Of a stretch of 64,000 bases of DNA, positions 11,190 to 21,119 are shown piece by piece. The stretch spans positions 145,500,027 to 145,564,026 of the forward strand of contig NC_051852.1 in assembly GCF_905115235.1 (NCBI RefSeq), given 5' to 3'. The notes under the pieces were generated by a model. It saw only the letters and a program-made list of their open reading frames with translations. It searched no databases and was not told the DNA's origin. Every line of letters begins with the position of its first letter. The first letter of the stretch is position 1. The position numbers were made by a program, and so were the translations under genes. The stretch comes from Hermetia illucens. Its lineage: Eukaryota; Arthropoda; Insecta; Diptera; Stratiomyidae.

Positions 11190-13380
11190 TCACTGTGTAG
11201 AGGCGCGAGTTGATTAACGAAGATTCGTCCGAATTCCGCACCAGAATAATATAATCCACCACGAAGTGAAACTCACCCGCCTGAGTGGCTTACCTACCTG
11301 TTAGTAGCGGAGTTACAGTCATGAGGCCGGCAAAGCAATCGTGGAAATGGAGTCGAGAATTAGTTTGAATTGAGTTCTTGAATTAAAAAATAAATAACAT
11401 TTTTATAGTTAACCAACAATTGGTGACCCCGGACAACAAAATCAATCCCAGCCAATGTACTTACACCATTCATCACGTGCAAATTCAAGAAAAACCTGAA
11501 GTTATAATCTAAGAAAGAATTCGACACACTTCTAAGGCAGAACATCAAATAACTGCTAGTCTCCTCTACTACACATGGTCCCGAATTCCAACGACGAATG
11601 GAGACCATATGGCGATTACAGACATCTGAATGTTCAGACTATTCCAGACTGCTATCCCACACCACTCATCCCAACTTTGTGCACAACTCTCTAACTCCCG
11701 TGTTTTCTTGACCTTGGAATAAGCCAAGGTATTCCGAAAACGGCAATGTGCCCACCCTTCGAATCACACTCTGCCCTGCGAAACCTTAACTTTTGTTTCG
11801 TGTACTTGGATGATGTTTTGGTCACCTCTTCTTCAGTGTCTGGGCATTTGGAACATCTCGAATGCATTTGTGGCCGGTCTTGTGCGAACGTTGAAAAGTG
11901 CAAATTCCTTCAACAGCAGGTGAAGTTTTTAGGCCACAGGATTCCCCTTATGGGCCTTGTCTGGACCCAAGGCTAAAGACTCACGCATGATTGCGTTTTT
12001 TACAGAGGCCGTCCAGGCTTTTGAGCTTGTCAAACGACAGCTGAGTGACGCTACACTCTTGTCATTTCCTCAAACAGACGCACCCCTAGCTGTCGATGCC
12101 TCAGACATCGCAGTAGGCGCTGCTCTTCACCAAAAGATGAACCAAATCTGGCAGCCGTTGAACTTGTTTTCCAAGAAATTGAACACAGCTCAACATTTCT
12201 ACAGTATCTATCATTGTGAGCTATTAGCCGCATACATGGCAATAAAGTACTTATGATACTCCCTAGAAGGCAGGTCGTTCACAGTGTTCACGGGCCACAA
12301 GCCTCTTACCTTCGCTTTTAAGCAGAAGCCTGACAAAGCGTCCTCTCGCCAAGTCCAGCACCTGAGCTTCATAAGTCAGTTTACTTCAGATGTACAGCAC
12401 GTCTCGGGCAAGGATAATATAGTTGCAGATGCTTTGTCACGCCTTTCAGAGGTTAAAATTCTTGCCACGGTCGATTTTTCGGCAATCGCAGTGCTTGGAA
12501 GCCTCGAAGACAACTCCAAATACAAATTTCCAGAGTTTCCGCTTTCCGGCTCAACCTCCGAAATAGTCTGCGAGACCTTTGAAAAGGTACCTAGGCCATA
12601 TGTTCCGGTCGCTTTTCGCAAGGAAGTATTCCATTCAGTACACGCAGGCATTCGGACAACGAATGGGCTTATGACTAATAAATATTTCTGGCCACCAATG
12701 AATAAGGATATTAACACCCCGACCAGACCGTGCATCGCGTGCTAAAAATGTTAAGTCTCCAAGCATGCACAGAAGAGGTAGGCGCATTCCCTCGGTCTAC
12801 AGAGCGTTTTTTCACGATCCACATCGATATTATTGGCCGTATGGCTTCAAATATTGCCTCACAATCATCGATATGATCATGCGGGGCCTAAAGCAATACC
12901 TCTGGTCGGCGTTTCCGCACAATCGTGCGCCGAGGCACTTTCGTGAATGGATCCCACGCTTTGGAGTTCCTGTCGAAGTCATTACTGACAGGGAATTCTG
13001 TTCGAGTCTACCTATTCTCGGGGTTGAGTAAACTCCTGGGCTTCAAACGCCACCGGACGACTGCGTATCACCCGCAATCCAATGGAATGTTGGAACGCTT
13101 GTATAGAACAAGCCGAAGGCTGCTATAATGGCACACGATGACTCTTTGTAGTCGCAAGTCCTGTCTTTCGTTTTACTTCGCCTACGTACAGCCCATCGTG
13201 TTTGCCGCCGGCTCCACCAAGTTAGTATGCGGGGAGAATTTAAGACTCGCTATCGATCCTGTGGTTATCGGGTTTATCGCTGAAATCTAGTATCAGCTGG
13301 GGGTGGGGTAGTGTGGAGGTACGAGTTGATTGACAAGGATTCGTCCGAATTAAAAAATAAATAATATTGCTTTTAACGAG
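11190..13380 (+). mobile_element. Gypsy-type LTR retrotransposon fossil (CsRn1-like)
   Basis: A broken, internally shortened LTR element. A primer-binding-like site, TGGTGACCCCGG, at 11421 follows an LTR remnant at about 11190-11415; a related repeat at about 13305-13375 is the other end. Between them lie the reverse transcriptase YLDD region, an RNase H domain, the integrase zinc region and part of the integrase core. The tRNA-Trp-like primer site and the YLDDVLV motif suggest the CsRn1 clade. No gag was recognised. It has several breaks and diverged ends, so it is an old copy. Confidence 0.72.
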
Positions 13381-13990
13381 AGTTGAAATCTGCTCGAAGT
13401 ATTCTTGCCACCTATCTGCCGCGACTCGACGGTTGGTAAGCAAAATACCGTTCTTGTCATTAACATAACAGAGGTGTTCCATATCTTGCCTGCGTTCATT
13501 TCGGCTTTTGGCAAGTCGATACAGATCTCTCGCGCCATTCCGAGTGCGCAGTTTATCGTAAAAAATTTGTAACGGTCTGCCCGACAGCGATCGCTTTTTG
13601 CCTTCCGGTCGGCATTCTTATGTTATAAATTTGCCAATTGGTGAGTGCCTTATCGACGAGAAACTTATGGTAGAGACGTTTCTTTTGACGGACCTTCATT
13701 TCAAAATCGTCATTCCAAAGCCAAGTATCTCGGTTGATGCATCGCTTACCTGACTTGGTGACCTAGAGGCCAATTTGTGGGTCGTGTCTTTCATTTGGTT
13801 CCACGATTCTTCCACATTCGTAATGGTTGGTAATTGCGTAAATGAAATAATTTCCTCTTTCTTCTCACGAAATCGTCACCATTTAGTTCGCGGTGGGCCA
13901 GTACGTTCTTCACGTTCATTCTTCTATCCCTAGCCATACCGGTCCTATAACGCCCTACAGCTTGATTTCTGTGACTCCGCCTTTTATATT
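13380..13990 (-). mobile_element. LINE fragment, family ERT
   Basis: The minus strand reads NGARDLYRLAKSRNERRQD and MEHLCYVNDKNGILLTNRR followed by WQEYFEQIS, the linker between endonuclease and reverse transcriptase in the ERT family. Upstream pieces such as VRQKKRLYHKFLVDKAL reach to about 13900. Frames are broken. It directly abuts the LTR fossil on its left. Confidence 0.62.
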
Positions 13991-14420
13991 AGTTTCAAGT
14001 GTACATTAAGCTGCTTACTAACTACACCTTCTGTGATGATATGCACTCTCATCTTCCGTAACCTTATCTCCCTTCCAGAAGACCTCTTCCAAAACATCTT
14101 GCAATCCACCCTTCTAAGCTCAGAGACCCATGACCACAACACCTCACTTTGAGAAAGGGTTCTCATTATGTACGGGTGAGAAATAAAGGGCAGAGGGTTT
14201 ACCGGAACTATGCCATCCCTAGTGAAATACCCGTATTTGAAATTCTGGGCACACTAAAGTGGAAACTTTCTGTCGGGTACGACTATATGGCGAAAGCCAT
14301 TCCAGACGTGTCCAGAATGAATCAATGAATCCCAACTGAGCGACCAGACAGTGCAGTTTTCGGTGACGGGAGCGAAAGACTATTGGGGTGGATTTTGGGG
14401 GTTACCCGCTCAGCATGCGG
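13991..14420. other. Intergenic DNA, nothing recognised
   Basis: No coding or repeat structure was recognised apart from short chance open frames. Confidence 0.3.
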
Positions 14421-15900
14421 AATAGGCTGAGTGGATCCCCACCGAAGGCACCCGGCATGCCAATACGCCTGGCATGAGTTTGCGAATGTTACCAAAGAGG
14501 AAGTTCGACGACCCATAAACAGCTCGAAGAACTGGAGGGGCCCAGGTTTGGATCGGGTACAGAACTTCTGGTACAAAAAGTTCACCAGTATACATGGTCG
14601 GTTGGCACACAACATAATTGAGGTCATGAGTCGACCGGAGGAATCTCCATCCTTCCTCACTGCGGAATTGCCTACTTTATCCCTGAAAAGACACAGTGTA
14701 GGACCCCGCAGACCGAAGACCGATTAGTTGCTTACCAACCCTCTACAAATTGATAACGTCAATTATTAGTGGAAGGGGCAGTGCGTACCTCGAGACCAAC
14801 AACATTCTGTCCGAGGAGCAGAAGGGCTGCCGAGTTGGGTCAAGGGGTTGACAAGAGCAACTCATTATCGACTCGGTAGAGCAAGAAACCTCTTTAGTTA
14901 CTATATCGATTAAGCCAAGGCTTTCGACAGCGTCCCGCGTACCTGGCTGATTGATGTCCTACATCTGTATCGCATTGATCCGAAACTAATAAAGCTTTGG
15001 CGGCAGTCATGGAAAGGTAGCACACCACCTTATCAGTGCCTTCATCTGAGTGTGCCAATACCTCAGAGCCTATCCATATAGGCATCTTCCAAGGGGATTC
15101 GTTGAGTCCCCTTTGGTTTTGGATGACCCTGAACCATCTTCCATGGCTACTGGCGGGCATCAAATTGGTGACCTCCTCATCGAAGCTATGACTGAGACAG
15201 ACTTCTACAAGTACTTAAGAATTCTGCAAGGAACTCATGCTCAAGTTGATGATCTGAAGGATGCTCCGTTGTCCGAATTCCTGAGACATGTAAAGCTGGT
15301 ACTGAAATCGCACCTCTCGGGGAAGGATAAGATCAGCGCATTGAATGTATACGCTATCCCTTCACTTTCTTATGCATTCGGAATATTGCCGTGGACGAAG
15401 ATCGATCTGGAAAATGTCCAGCGGCGGATACGGACTATTATGCCCAAATTCCGAATGCATCATCCAAAGTCTGCCGTGGAGCGGATTAACCTGCCTTGTG
15501 ATATCAGACATAGGGACGTAGTTGACGTGGCGGTACAATATAATCGCCAAGTCGACTCGCTGCGCGCTTATTGTTACAGCAAAGAACAGGCGAGTTCCTT
15601 ACAAGCGGCTGTCTGTAAGGTAGATTGTGGGCTGATTCCACTTAACTTTAAGAATTGATCTTTCAATCCTCTGAGTGGGGCGAAGTCGGACCAAGAGCGG
15701 ATCGATGAATGGAAGTCGCAGGCAATGCACGGTAAACACGTGAATTGTCTTTGGCAGCCATTTGTCGAACAGATGGTTGTGTGCTGCGGAGAGGTTCACC
15801 TTTACCATTCAGGATGGCGTGATCGCCACCCGAGCTTATAAAAAGTTCATCATGAAAGAACGGGTGGAGAACGACCAGTGCAAAATGTGTGCTTCTACAT
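14420..15900 (+). mobile_element. Degenerate LINE reverse transcriptase, clade not assigned
   Basis: Plus-strand pieces in order: linker and fingers (SSKNWRGPGLDRVQNFWYKKF), palm motif AKAFDSVPRTWLIDVLH with KLIKLWRQSWK in a broken frame near 14910-15010, and then the longest intact piece 15131-15655. That piece covers the thumb and C-terminal region (FYKYLRILQG, KISALNVYAIPSLSYAFGIL, MHHPKSAVERINLPCDIRH). The catalytic YADD block has been lost between 15100 and 15160. The HPKSAVERINLP type of C terminus is shared by a group of arthropod elements I cannot place with confidence, possibly the restriction-endonuclease lineage. Confidence 0.6.
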
Positions 15901-15904
15901 GCTG

Positions 15905-16250
15905 GTACATGAGTAAGGACGATTCCGTACATAACGAAGAAATTTATGAGCGATACCATGACCGTCAGGTTGTGGATAAAATCCGGCTCAATAGGTTACT
16001 GTGGACGGGTTAATTAATCCGTATGGATGAGGATGATCCAGACCGGAAAGTCTATAAGAGCAATATCTATGGTAGAAAACGAAGACGAGGCAGACCCTGC
16101 CTAAGATGGAGCGATGGTGTAGGCCAGGTCGTCAGACAGCTTTTAGGGATATCGAATTGGTGGACCTCGGCGCAAAACCGAGATGTCTGGAGTTCTTTAT
16201 TAAGGCAGGCCTAGACCCGATACCGGTTGTTGCGCCGTTGATGATGATGA
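15905..16250 (+). mobile_element. LINE 3' end, family ERT
   Basis: It encodes VVDKIRLNRLLWTG, then IRMDEDDPDRKVYKSNIYG and GRKRRRGRPCLRWSDGVG with NWWTSAQNRDVWSSLL, the conserved C terminus of the ERT family. It ends in a (GAT)n tail at about 16239-16252, the same tail type as the copy whose 3' end lies at 25293. Confidence 0.75.
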
Positions 16251-16740
16251 TAAGACGCCAACTCATTTCCTCACGATATTCTGGCCGAATGCGATGCAAC
16301 AGTGCTTCAAGACACCAAGATAATGGCGCAGTAAACCTTTGGCCGGTTGAACGAACTCGTGAGTCGTAAAAACAAATGAGGATTGTTTTCACTTTTGACT
16401 TCTGAAAATAATCGTTTTGTGGCCCTCCATTCAGCACTTCGACACTTTGTTTTTGGGTCGTATTGGAAACACCACGTTTCATCACCAGTAACAATGTTCT
16501 AAAGGAAGTTTTTGTCCTTTTTCGACTCTCTCTAAGGATATCGTATCCTTACAATGTTGGATTCTGAGCAATTTTTGGTCGTCAGTGAGTTTGTGCAGTA
16601 CAAAGTGAGAATAAACCTTCCGATAGCTCAATTTCCCGGTCACAAATGCGATGAATTCAATTTTTGGACGACGATTTAGGTTGGATTTTTGGGAGAATCT
16701 CGCAGTTTTTCGATGCTTTCTGCTGGAATCACGAATTTCG
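16250..16740 (-). pseudogene. mariner transposase fragment
   Basis: The minus strand reads FVLHKLTDDQKLLRIQHCKD, then VTGDETWCFQYDPKTK (the first catalytic Asp in TGDE), then KSKVKTILICFYDS and RIRPEYREEMSWRL. This is the middle of a mariner (DD34D) transposase; the second half with the HDNA and YSPDLAP blocks is absent. Frames are shifted between pieces. It abuts the ERT LINE tail. Confidence 0.72.
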
Positions 16741-16959
16741 CCTGGCCAACATAACGGTCGTAATTGATGTCTTCACGATCGTTTTTAAAATGCGAAATGA
16801 AATATACTGTCACCTTAGGCGCAATAACTTTGCTTCCAGTGAACCAACTGTCATGAAATTTTTACCGCAAGGCGGGAAAATATGTACCTTTCGAACGCCT
16901 ATAAGCACATCACATATCCCTATTGAAAAAGTCTTGTTCACTTTGAGAGAGGCTGTGTA

Positions 16960-17240
16960 TGTTCAGAATAGGAATTATCCAAGATGGCACGGGTCCCTCC
17001 TGTAATAATAATAATAATAATCGTTGGCGCAACAATCCATATTGGATCAGGGCCTTGAAGTGTGTTAGAGCACTTCATTCAAGACCGTAACGGTACACTA
17101 GGAGGCAATGTGGTCAGCATTGCGCTCGCCCTCCTGTAATGACGAAGGGAAATCCACGGAACATTTTCTATGTGAGTGCCCCGCCTATGGACGCATCAAA
17201 CATCAGATTTTTTGGTGCTGATGTGCTTCAACTGCACCGT
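16960..17240 (+). mobile_element. LINE 3' fragment, family L1f, split by a SINE
   Basis: Nucleotide matches to the L1f copy at 1155-1300 (the region of CPSC and ECPAYGRI) are found on both sides of a SINE insertion at 17007-17128. Only the C-terminal zinc-motif region remains. Confidence 0.7.
17007..17128 (-). mobile_element. tRNA-derived SINE, 5'-truncated
   Basis: This is the 3' half of the same SINE as 7064-7336, in reverse orientation, with an (AAT)n run as its tail. It is bracketed by a perfect 12-bp duplication, CCCTCCTGTAAT, at 16995-17006 and 17129-17140. Confidence 0.88.
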
Positions 17241-17511
17241 TAGTCACTTCATCAATAATAGAATTCAAATATGGCGCGATGATTCGAGACTCGAGTAATT
17301 CTGCTGGCACTCGAGAACAATTTTGGGATCAAGTCTTCTCAATTTTCAAACAAGAAGAAGCATCATCAGTGTTGACATTTGATGGCTGTCAATAAGGGGA
17401 AAATGCTAACATTGACCACATATCTATTTTAATTGAGGTAATTCATTACAATTTTACTACAAAGACAATTCTCATTGAATCCACCCTCTCTTAGGACTTT
17501 CACGACACCAA
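17241..17511. other. 5' region of TMEM222 gene
   Basis: AT-rich sequence with no coding frame joined to the downstream gene. The pyrimidine-rich CCACCCTCTCTTAG at about 17481-17494 could be a splice acceptor for a 5' untranslated exon, so the promoter may lie further left. Confidence 0.35.
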
Positions 17512-18015
17512 ATGGCAGAGATGCCGCCGCAAATTGACTTTGAAAACCACAAATATCCGCATTGCATCGTCTGGACCCCGATCCCAGTCTTGACATGGTT
17601 TTTCCCCTTCATTGGTCATATGGGAATTGCGATGTCCAATGGGGTGATCCGAGACTTTGCAGGACCTTATTTCGTATCAGAAGACGACATGGCATTCGGC
17701 AATCCAACGAGGTATTTGATTCTGGATCCGTACAGGGTGGAGGGTGGCCTCACTGAGTGGGACGAGTCAGTGTCCAAGGCCTCCGTGGTCTACGGGACGA
17801 GGATGCACAATCTTTTCTGCGACAATTGCCATTCCCACGTTGCGATGGCGTTGAATACGATGCAGTACCGGGGCAAGACCAATTGGAACATGGTCGTCCT
17901 GGCGTTTTGGATGTTCCTGTTCGGGCGCTACGTCGGATTCTGCGGCCTCTTGAAAACTTGGATCCCCTTCTTGGTCGTCGTGGCGATCTGTACGACTTTT
18001 GCTGTTATTCTCTAA
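17512..18015 (+). CDS. TMEM222 / DUF778 (RTE1-homology) membrane protein
   Basis: A single-exon open frame of 167 residues. It matches the DUF778/TMEM222 family: PHCIVWTPIPVLTWFFPFIGHMGI near residues 17-40, ILDPYRVEGGLTEWDESV, then DNCHSHVAMALNTMQY, the conserved Cys/His block, and two hydrophobic segments near residues 125-142 and 148-166. The family includes plant RTE1 and animal TMEM222, small endomembrane or nuclear-envelope proteins of poorly known role. Start choice: ATGGCAGAGATG follows a CACCAA context and gives the expected N terminus, although vertebrate members have a longer, poorly conserved leader. The gene appears intact and ends 359 bases before the convergent Ssb-c31a gene. 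AATAAA at 18046-18051 is a good poly(A) signal. Confidence 0.9.
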   Translation: MAEMPPQIDFENHKYPHCIVWTPIPVLTWFFPFIGHMGIAMSNGVIRDFAGPYFVSEDDMAFGNPTRYLILDPYRVEGGLTEWDESVSKASVVYGTRMHNLFCDNCHSHVAMALNTMQYRGKTNWNMVVLAFWMFLFGRYVGFCGLLKTWIPFLVVVAICTTFAVIL

Positions 18016-18045
18016 GTGGATGTCTGTGTATGTTAGATTTTAGCC

Positions 18046-18051
18046 AATAAA
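18046..18051 (+). other. Polyadenylation signal of TMEM222 gene
   Basis: AATAAA, 31 bases after the stop codon, inside AT-rich sequence. Confidence 0.6.
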
Positions 18052-18373
18052 GTATTTAAATTGTGAATATAGAACAAATGTCATGCCGTTTCTTTATCTT
18101 ATTTGCGGAGTTCCGCCAAGGCGGTCCGCCTCCGAGCTTCAGCTGGGATTTTGCCACCGACCTCGCAAATACAACCAAGTGAATGGTAAGATGCGCGTCA
18201 CCACGTCAGGCTCGCAGTAAATTAACCTCTGATGCGCTTCCCCCCTCGCACGATAAGCACTCAAGCTAACTCTCCCAAACCAACTAAAAAAACAACGATC
18301 TAATTAGGAAACTGAATTTTTAATTCCTTAAGCTTATATTAAATACAAAACTGAATCGGAACAGAAAACCATG

Positions 18374-18756
18374 TCACTCTTCGAGAGCCTTTGTGATTTC
18401 CGGACCGTACTCCAGCAGTTTGCGCCACTGCAGCCCGGAGAGGGCGATGCCCTTCTTGCCCGGCAAGACTTTCCCGTCCCTCTCGTAGTGCTCGCGAATA
18501 TCAACGAAGCGGCGCCCGCGGTATTCGTTTATGCGAACCAAACGCATCCTCTCCAGCACCCATTCCTTCTCTTCACCGTTGTTGTCTCCTTTCTTTGGTT
18601 CGCTTGCTGGCTTCGCCTTCTTCGCTGGCGGGTTCCTCTGAAAGAGGCAGGGATCCGTGGAAAATCTCAAGGTTCGATATTCAGAGGATAACTTACATCT
18701 TCTGGACCGGAATCGCTGTCGCTGCTGCTGGAGGTGGCTTTCTTGTTCTTCGGCAT
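18374..18756 (-). CDS. Ssb-c31a: PC4-like transcription coactivator (Ssb-c31a), two exons
   Basis: Nuclear single-stranded-DNA-binding coactivator of the PC4/SUB1 family. Exon 1 is 18756-18697 (20 codons, MPKNKKATSSSSDSDSGPED), the intron 18696-18638 (59 bp, GTAAGT to CAG) and exon 2 is 18637-18374, giving 107 residues, normal for the family. The N-terminal Ser/Asp-rich segment is the casein-kinase-type acidic region, followed by a Lys-rich stretch (NPPAKKAKPASEPKK). The PC4 domain occupies about residues 45-103: VRINEYRGRRFVDIREHYE, then GKVLPGKKGIALSGLQWRKLL, the signature of the family. The exon structure was derived by eye from the donor and acceptor and gives one continuous frame. It is tail to tail with the TMEM222 gene. 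No signs of decay. Confidence 0.92.
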
Positions 18757-19150
18757 GTTTGTTACCTCTGACTGTAGTACTTTCAGCAGATGAATGCAAG
18801 GTTATGCTCGATGCCGGCAAGGGTAGCGGGTCTAAATGCAAATCCACTAAGTCTTTCCAGAATTGTTCACGGAAAAATCAGGATCCAAAATGTCTGCCCG
18901 ATTGCCGGTAAAGATAAACGCACCAAATGAAAAATGACGCGACCCAGAACAACTGCAATCGACTGACACCGCACCAGCTGTTCCTTTATCTTCACTGCAC
19001 GAAAACTGTTGCGCGCCATACCAACATCGATTTTCAAATTCCCAATTTCTGTCAACCGATCAGGGTGCCATCTATGGAATTTTATCAAAAAGTGGTTTGT
19101 GAAGAGAGAAAAAATGCAGCCGGTACCGTAACATCATTGTTACAACTCCT
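18757..19150. other. 5' flank of Ssb-c31a
   Basis: This holds the 5' leader and presumably the promoter of the minus-strand Ssb-c31a gene. No coding region was recognised, and no clear TATA box or initiator was found. Confidence 0.35.
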
Positions 19151-21115
19151 TTGACCAATATACGATGTAAGGGTCGGCGGCTCGAATGGATCGATGATGA
19201 GCTCGAAACGTTTCATCAACTGAGGACAGCGCTTACTTCCACGGCGGTGTTACATAGAAACCACATAGATCGCACTTTCCACCTTGTCCTCTCCAACCTT
19301 TCCCAATTCTTTCATGCCCCGACTTACGTTGTGCCTGATGCTAATCATTTTGCTCTCGAGTTCGATGCTACCAATTTCAACTTTTGTAAGGCGAACTTCG
19401 AAGGTCTGAACTCAGCCCTGGCGGTAATCAACTGTGTTGCCTTCCTCTCTCCATTTACGTATTTACGTGTGACCAAGCACTCAACACCTTCTATACCATT
19501 TTATCTGATCTTCCTTCTCGTTACATCCCCTCTTCTCCTAAGTGCTTACACTCTTACCCTGTCTGGTTCACCACTGAAGTCCACAAAAAAATATGTCAAA
19601 AACACAGTGCGAGGAAGAAGCTCCTGTCTTTTAGTACCTATGCTGACTTAGTTTTTTCCAATCTCTACCTTTCTCGCTCAAAGCCTTAATATGTAAGTCC
19701 AGAAGCGAGTATTTAACCAGTGTTCAAGACTCATTAAAGCACGGACACCTCAAACCTTTCTGGTCCCACATTCGCTACTCCTGCTGTCGTGCCCAGCTAT
19801 CCCCTCCATCCAGTAAATTCTCTAGTTCCTCAGCTAACTCCCCCCACCTATCTTGTGATTTACTTTGCCGCTACTTTTATAAAGTCTATATTCCCCCCCC
19901 CCCCCTTCCTATGAATTTCTCCTGCTAGAGGATGTAGCCTGCCCCGCATCGCCTGCCATTCTCCTTCTTATCCCTCTCCTTGTCGAATACCTCATTATCG
20001 GACCTGGCTACGATGGTCATCCAAACCTCTTTTTGCTCAAAACTAGTAAGTCCATCTCCCTCCCCCTATCATTATCATTTTCCTGGCTTGTGGAAAGAGG
20101 CTCTTATCATTCCCATACACAAAAGTGGCGATCATAAACTTGTCGAGAATTACAGTACCATTTCCCTCTACTCCTCCTGTACCAGAATGTTGGAAAGATA
20201 AGTCAGCGACTGGTTGTCCGCCCACTTTGGCCACCACATAGTAAAAGAGCAACACGGCTTTTTTAAGCTTAGGTCCACTGCCTGGAACCTGTTTGACTTT
20301 ACCAACTTTGTCCCCAAATGTCTAAATTCGCGGCAAGAAGTACATACCATTTACAGTGATTTCGTTAAAGCCACACACTGTAAATCACAATATACTTCTA
20401 TCCAAACTCTCGTCTCTAAGCGTTTCCATACCACTTGTTTTATGGCTTGCCTTTTACCTCCTTTGACGACTGCACTTCCCGTTTCTTCTCCTCCTTCTCT
20501 GGTGTCCCACAGGAATCTACTCTGGTCCCTTTGTTATTTTTATTTTTTTACCCCTCCCCCCCCACCTTCTTAGTTGTCTCTGTTTGCTCTATACCGACGA
20601 CCTTAAGCTGTTTTCTGCTGTATCGTCGCTTATGGACTGTGTTTTCCTTCAATCGAACCTAGACACTCTGGTTCGTTGGTGCTCGGCTAATGGTTTAGCG
20701 CTAAGCGTCAGAAAGTGTCACTCTATGTGCTACCCTTAAAATTCTCACCCACTTCTTTCTCCTACTCTCTTCACGGACATTCCTTATCCTGCTTAAATTC
20801 CACTGAAGATCTCGGAGTCATTTTCGACAAAAAGCTCCGCTTTGACACCCACTGCCTCGATGTCATCAATCGAGCAGCAAAATTGTCAGGCTATACTTCG
20901 TTCCTCCTCTGATTTTGACTCCATCCAACCCTAATTAGCTCTCTTCAATTCCCTCGTGAGGAATACCCTGGGGTACTGCTTCGTGATCTGATCATCTTCG
21001 GGTAACTGCAATTGTTTTGCCCTTGAAAATGTGCAACGTAAATTCACCCGTTTCCTCTTTTTTAAGAAAAGCTTTCCTCGGATCTGAGGATCGTCATTCA
21101 CTAGGGTACTTCCAA
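19150..21115 (+). mobile_element. Degenerate LINE, CR1/Jockey-like reverse transcriptase
   Basis: Plus-strand pieces in order: an endonuclease-RT linker (NFEGLNSALAVINCVAF near 19395), SLSNTSLSDLATM, then KEALIIPIHKSGDHKLVENY, a fingers and palm piece with QHGFFKLRSTAWNLFDFTNF, the GVPQESTLVPLLF block near 20500, and SANGLALSVRKCHSM with EDLGVIFDKKLRFDTHC in the thumb. The YADD block is degraded. A 13-base C run lies at 19893-19905. Many stops and shifts mean this is an old copy. It has no RNase H domain. Confidence 0.68.
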
Positions 21116-21119
21116 GCGA

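Noticed and set aside
15362-16494. Minus-strand frames at 15362-15550 and 15663-15959
   Set aside because: They are opposite the LINE RT fragment on the plus strand and show no motifs.
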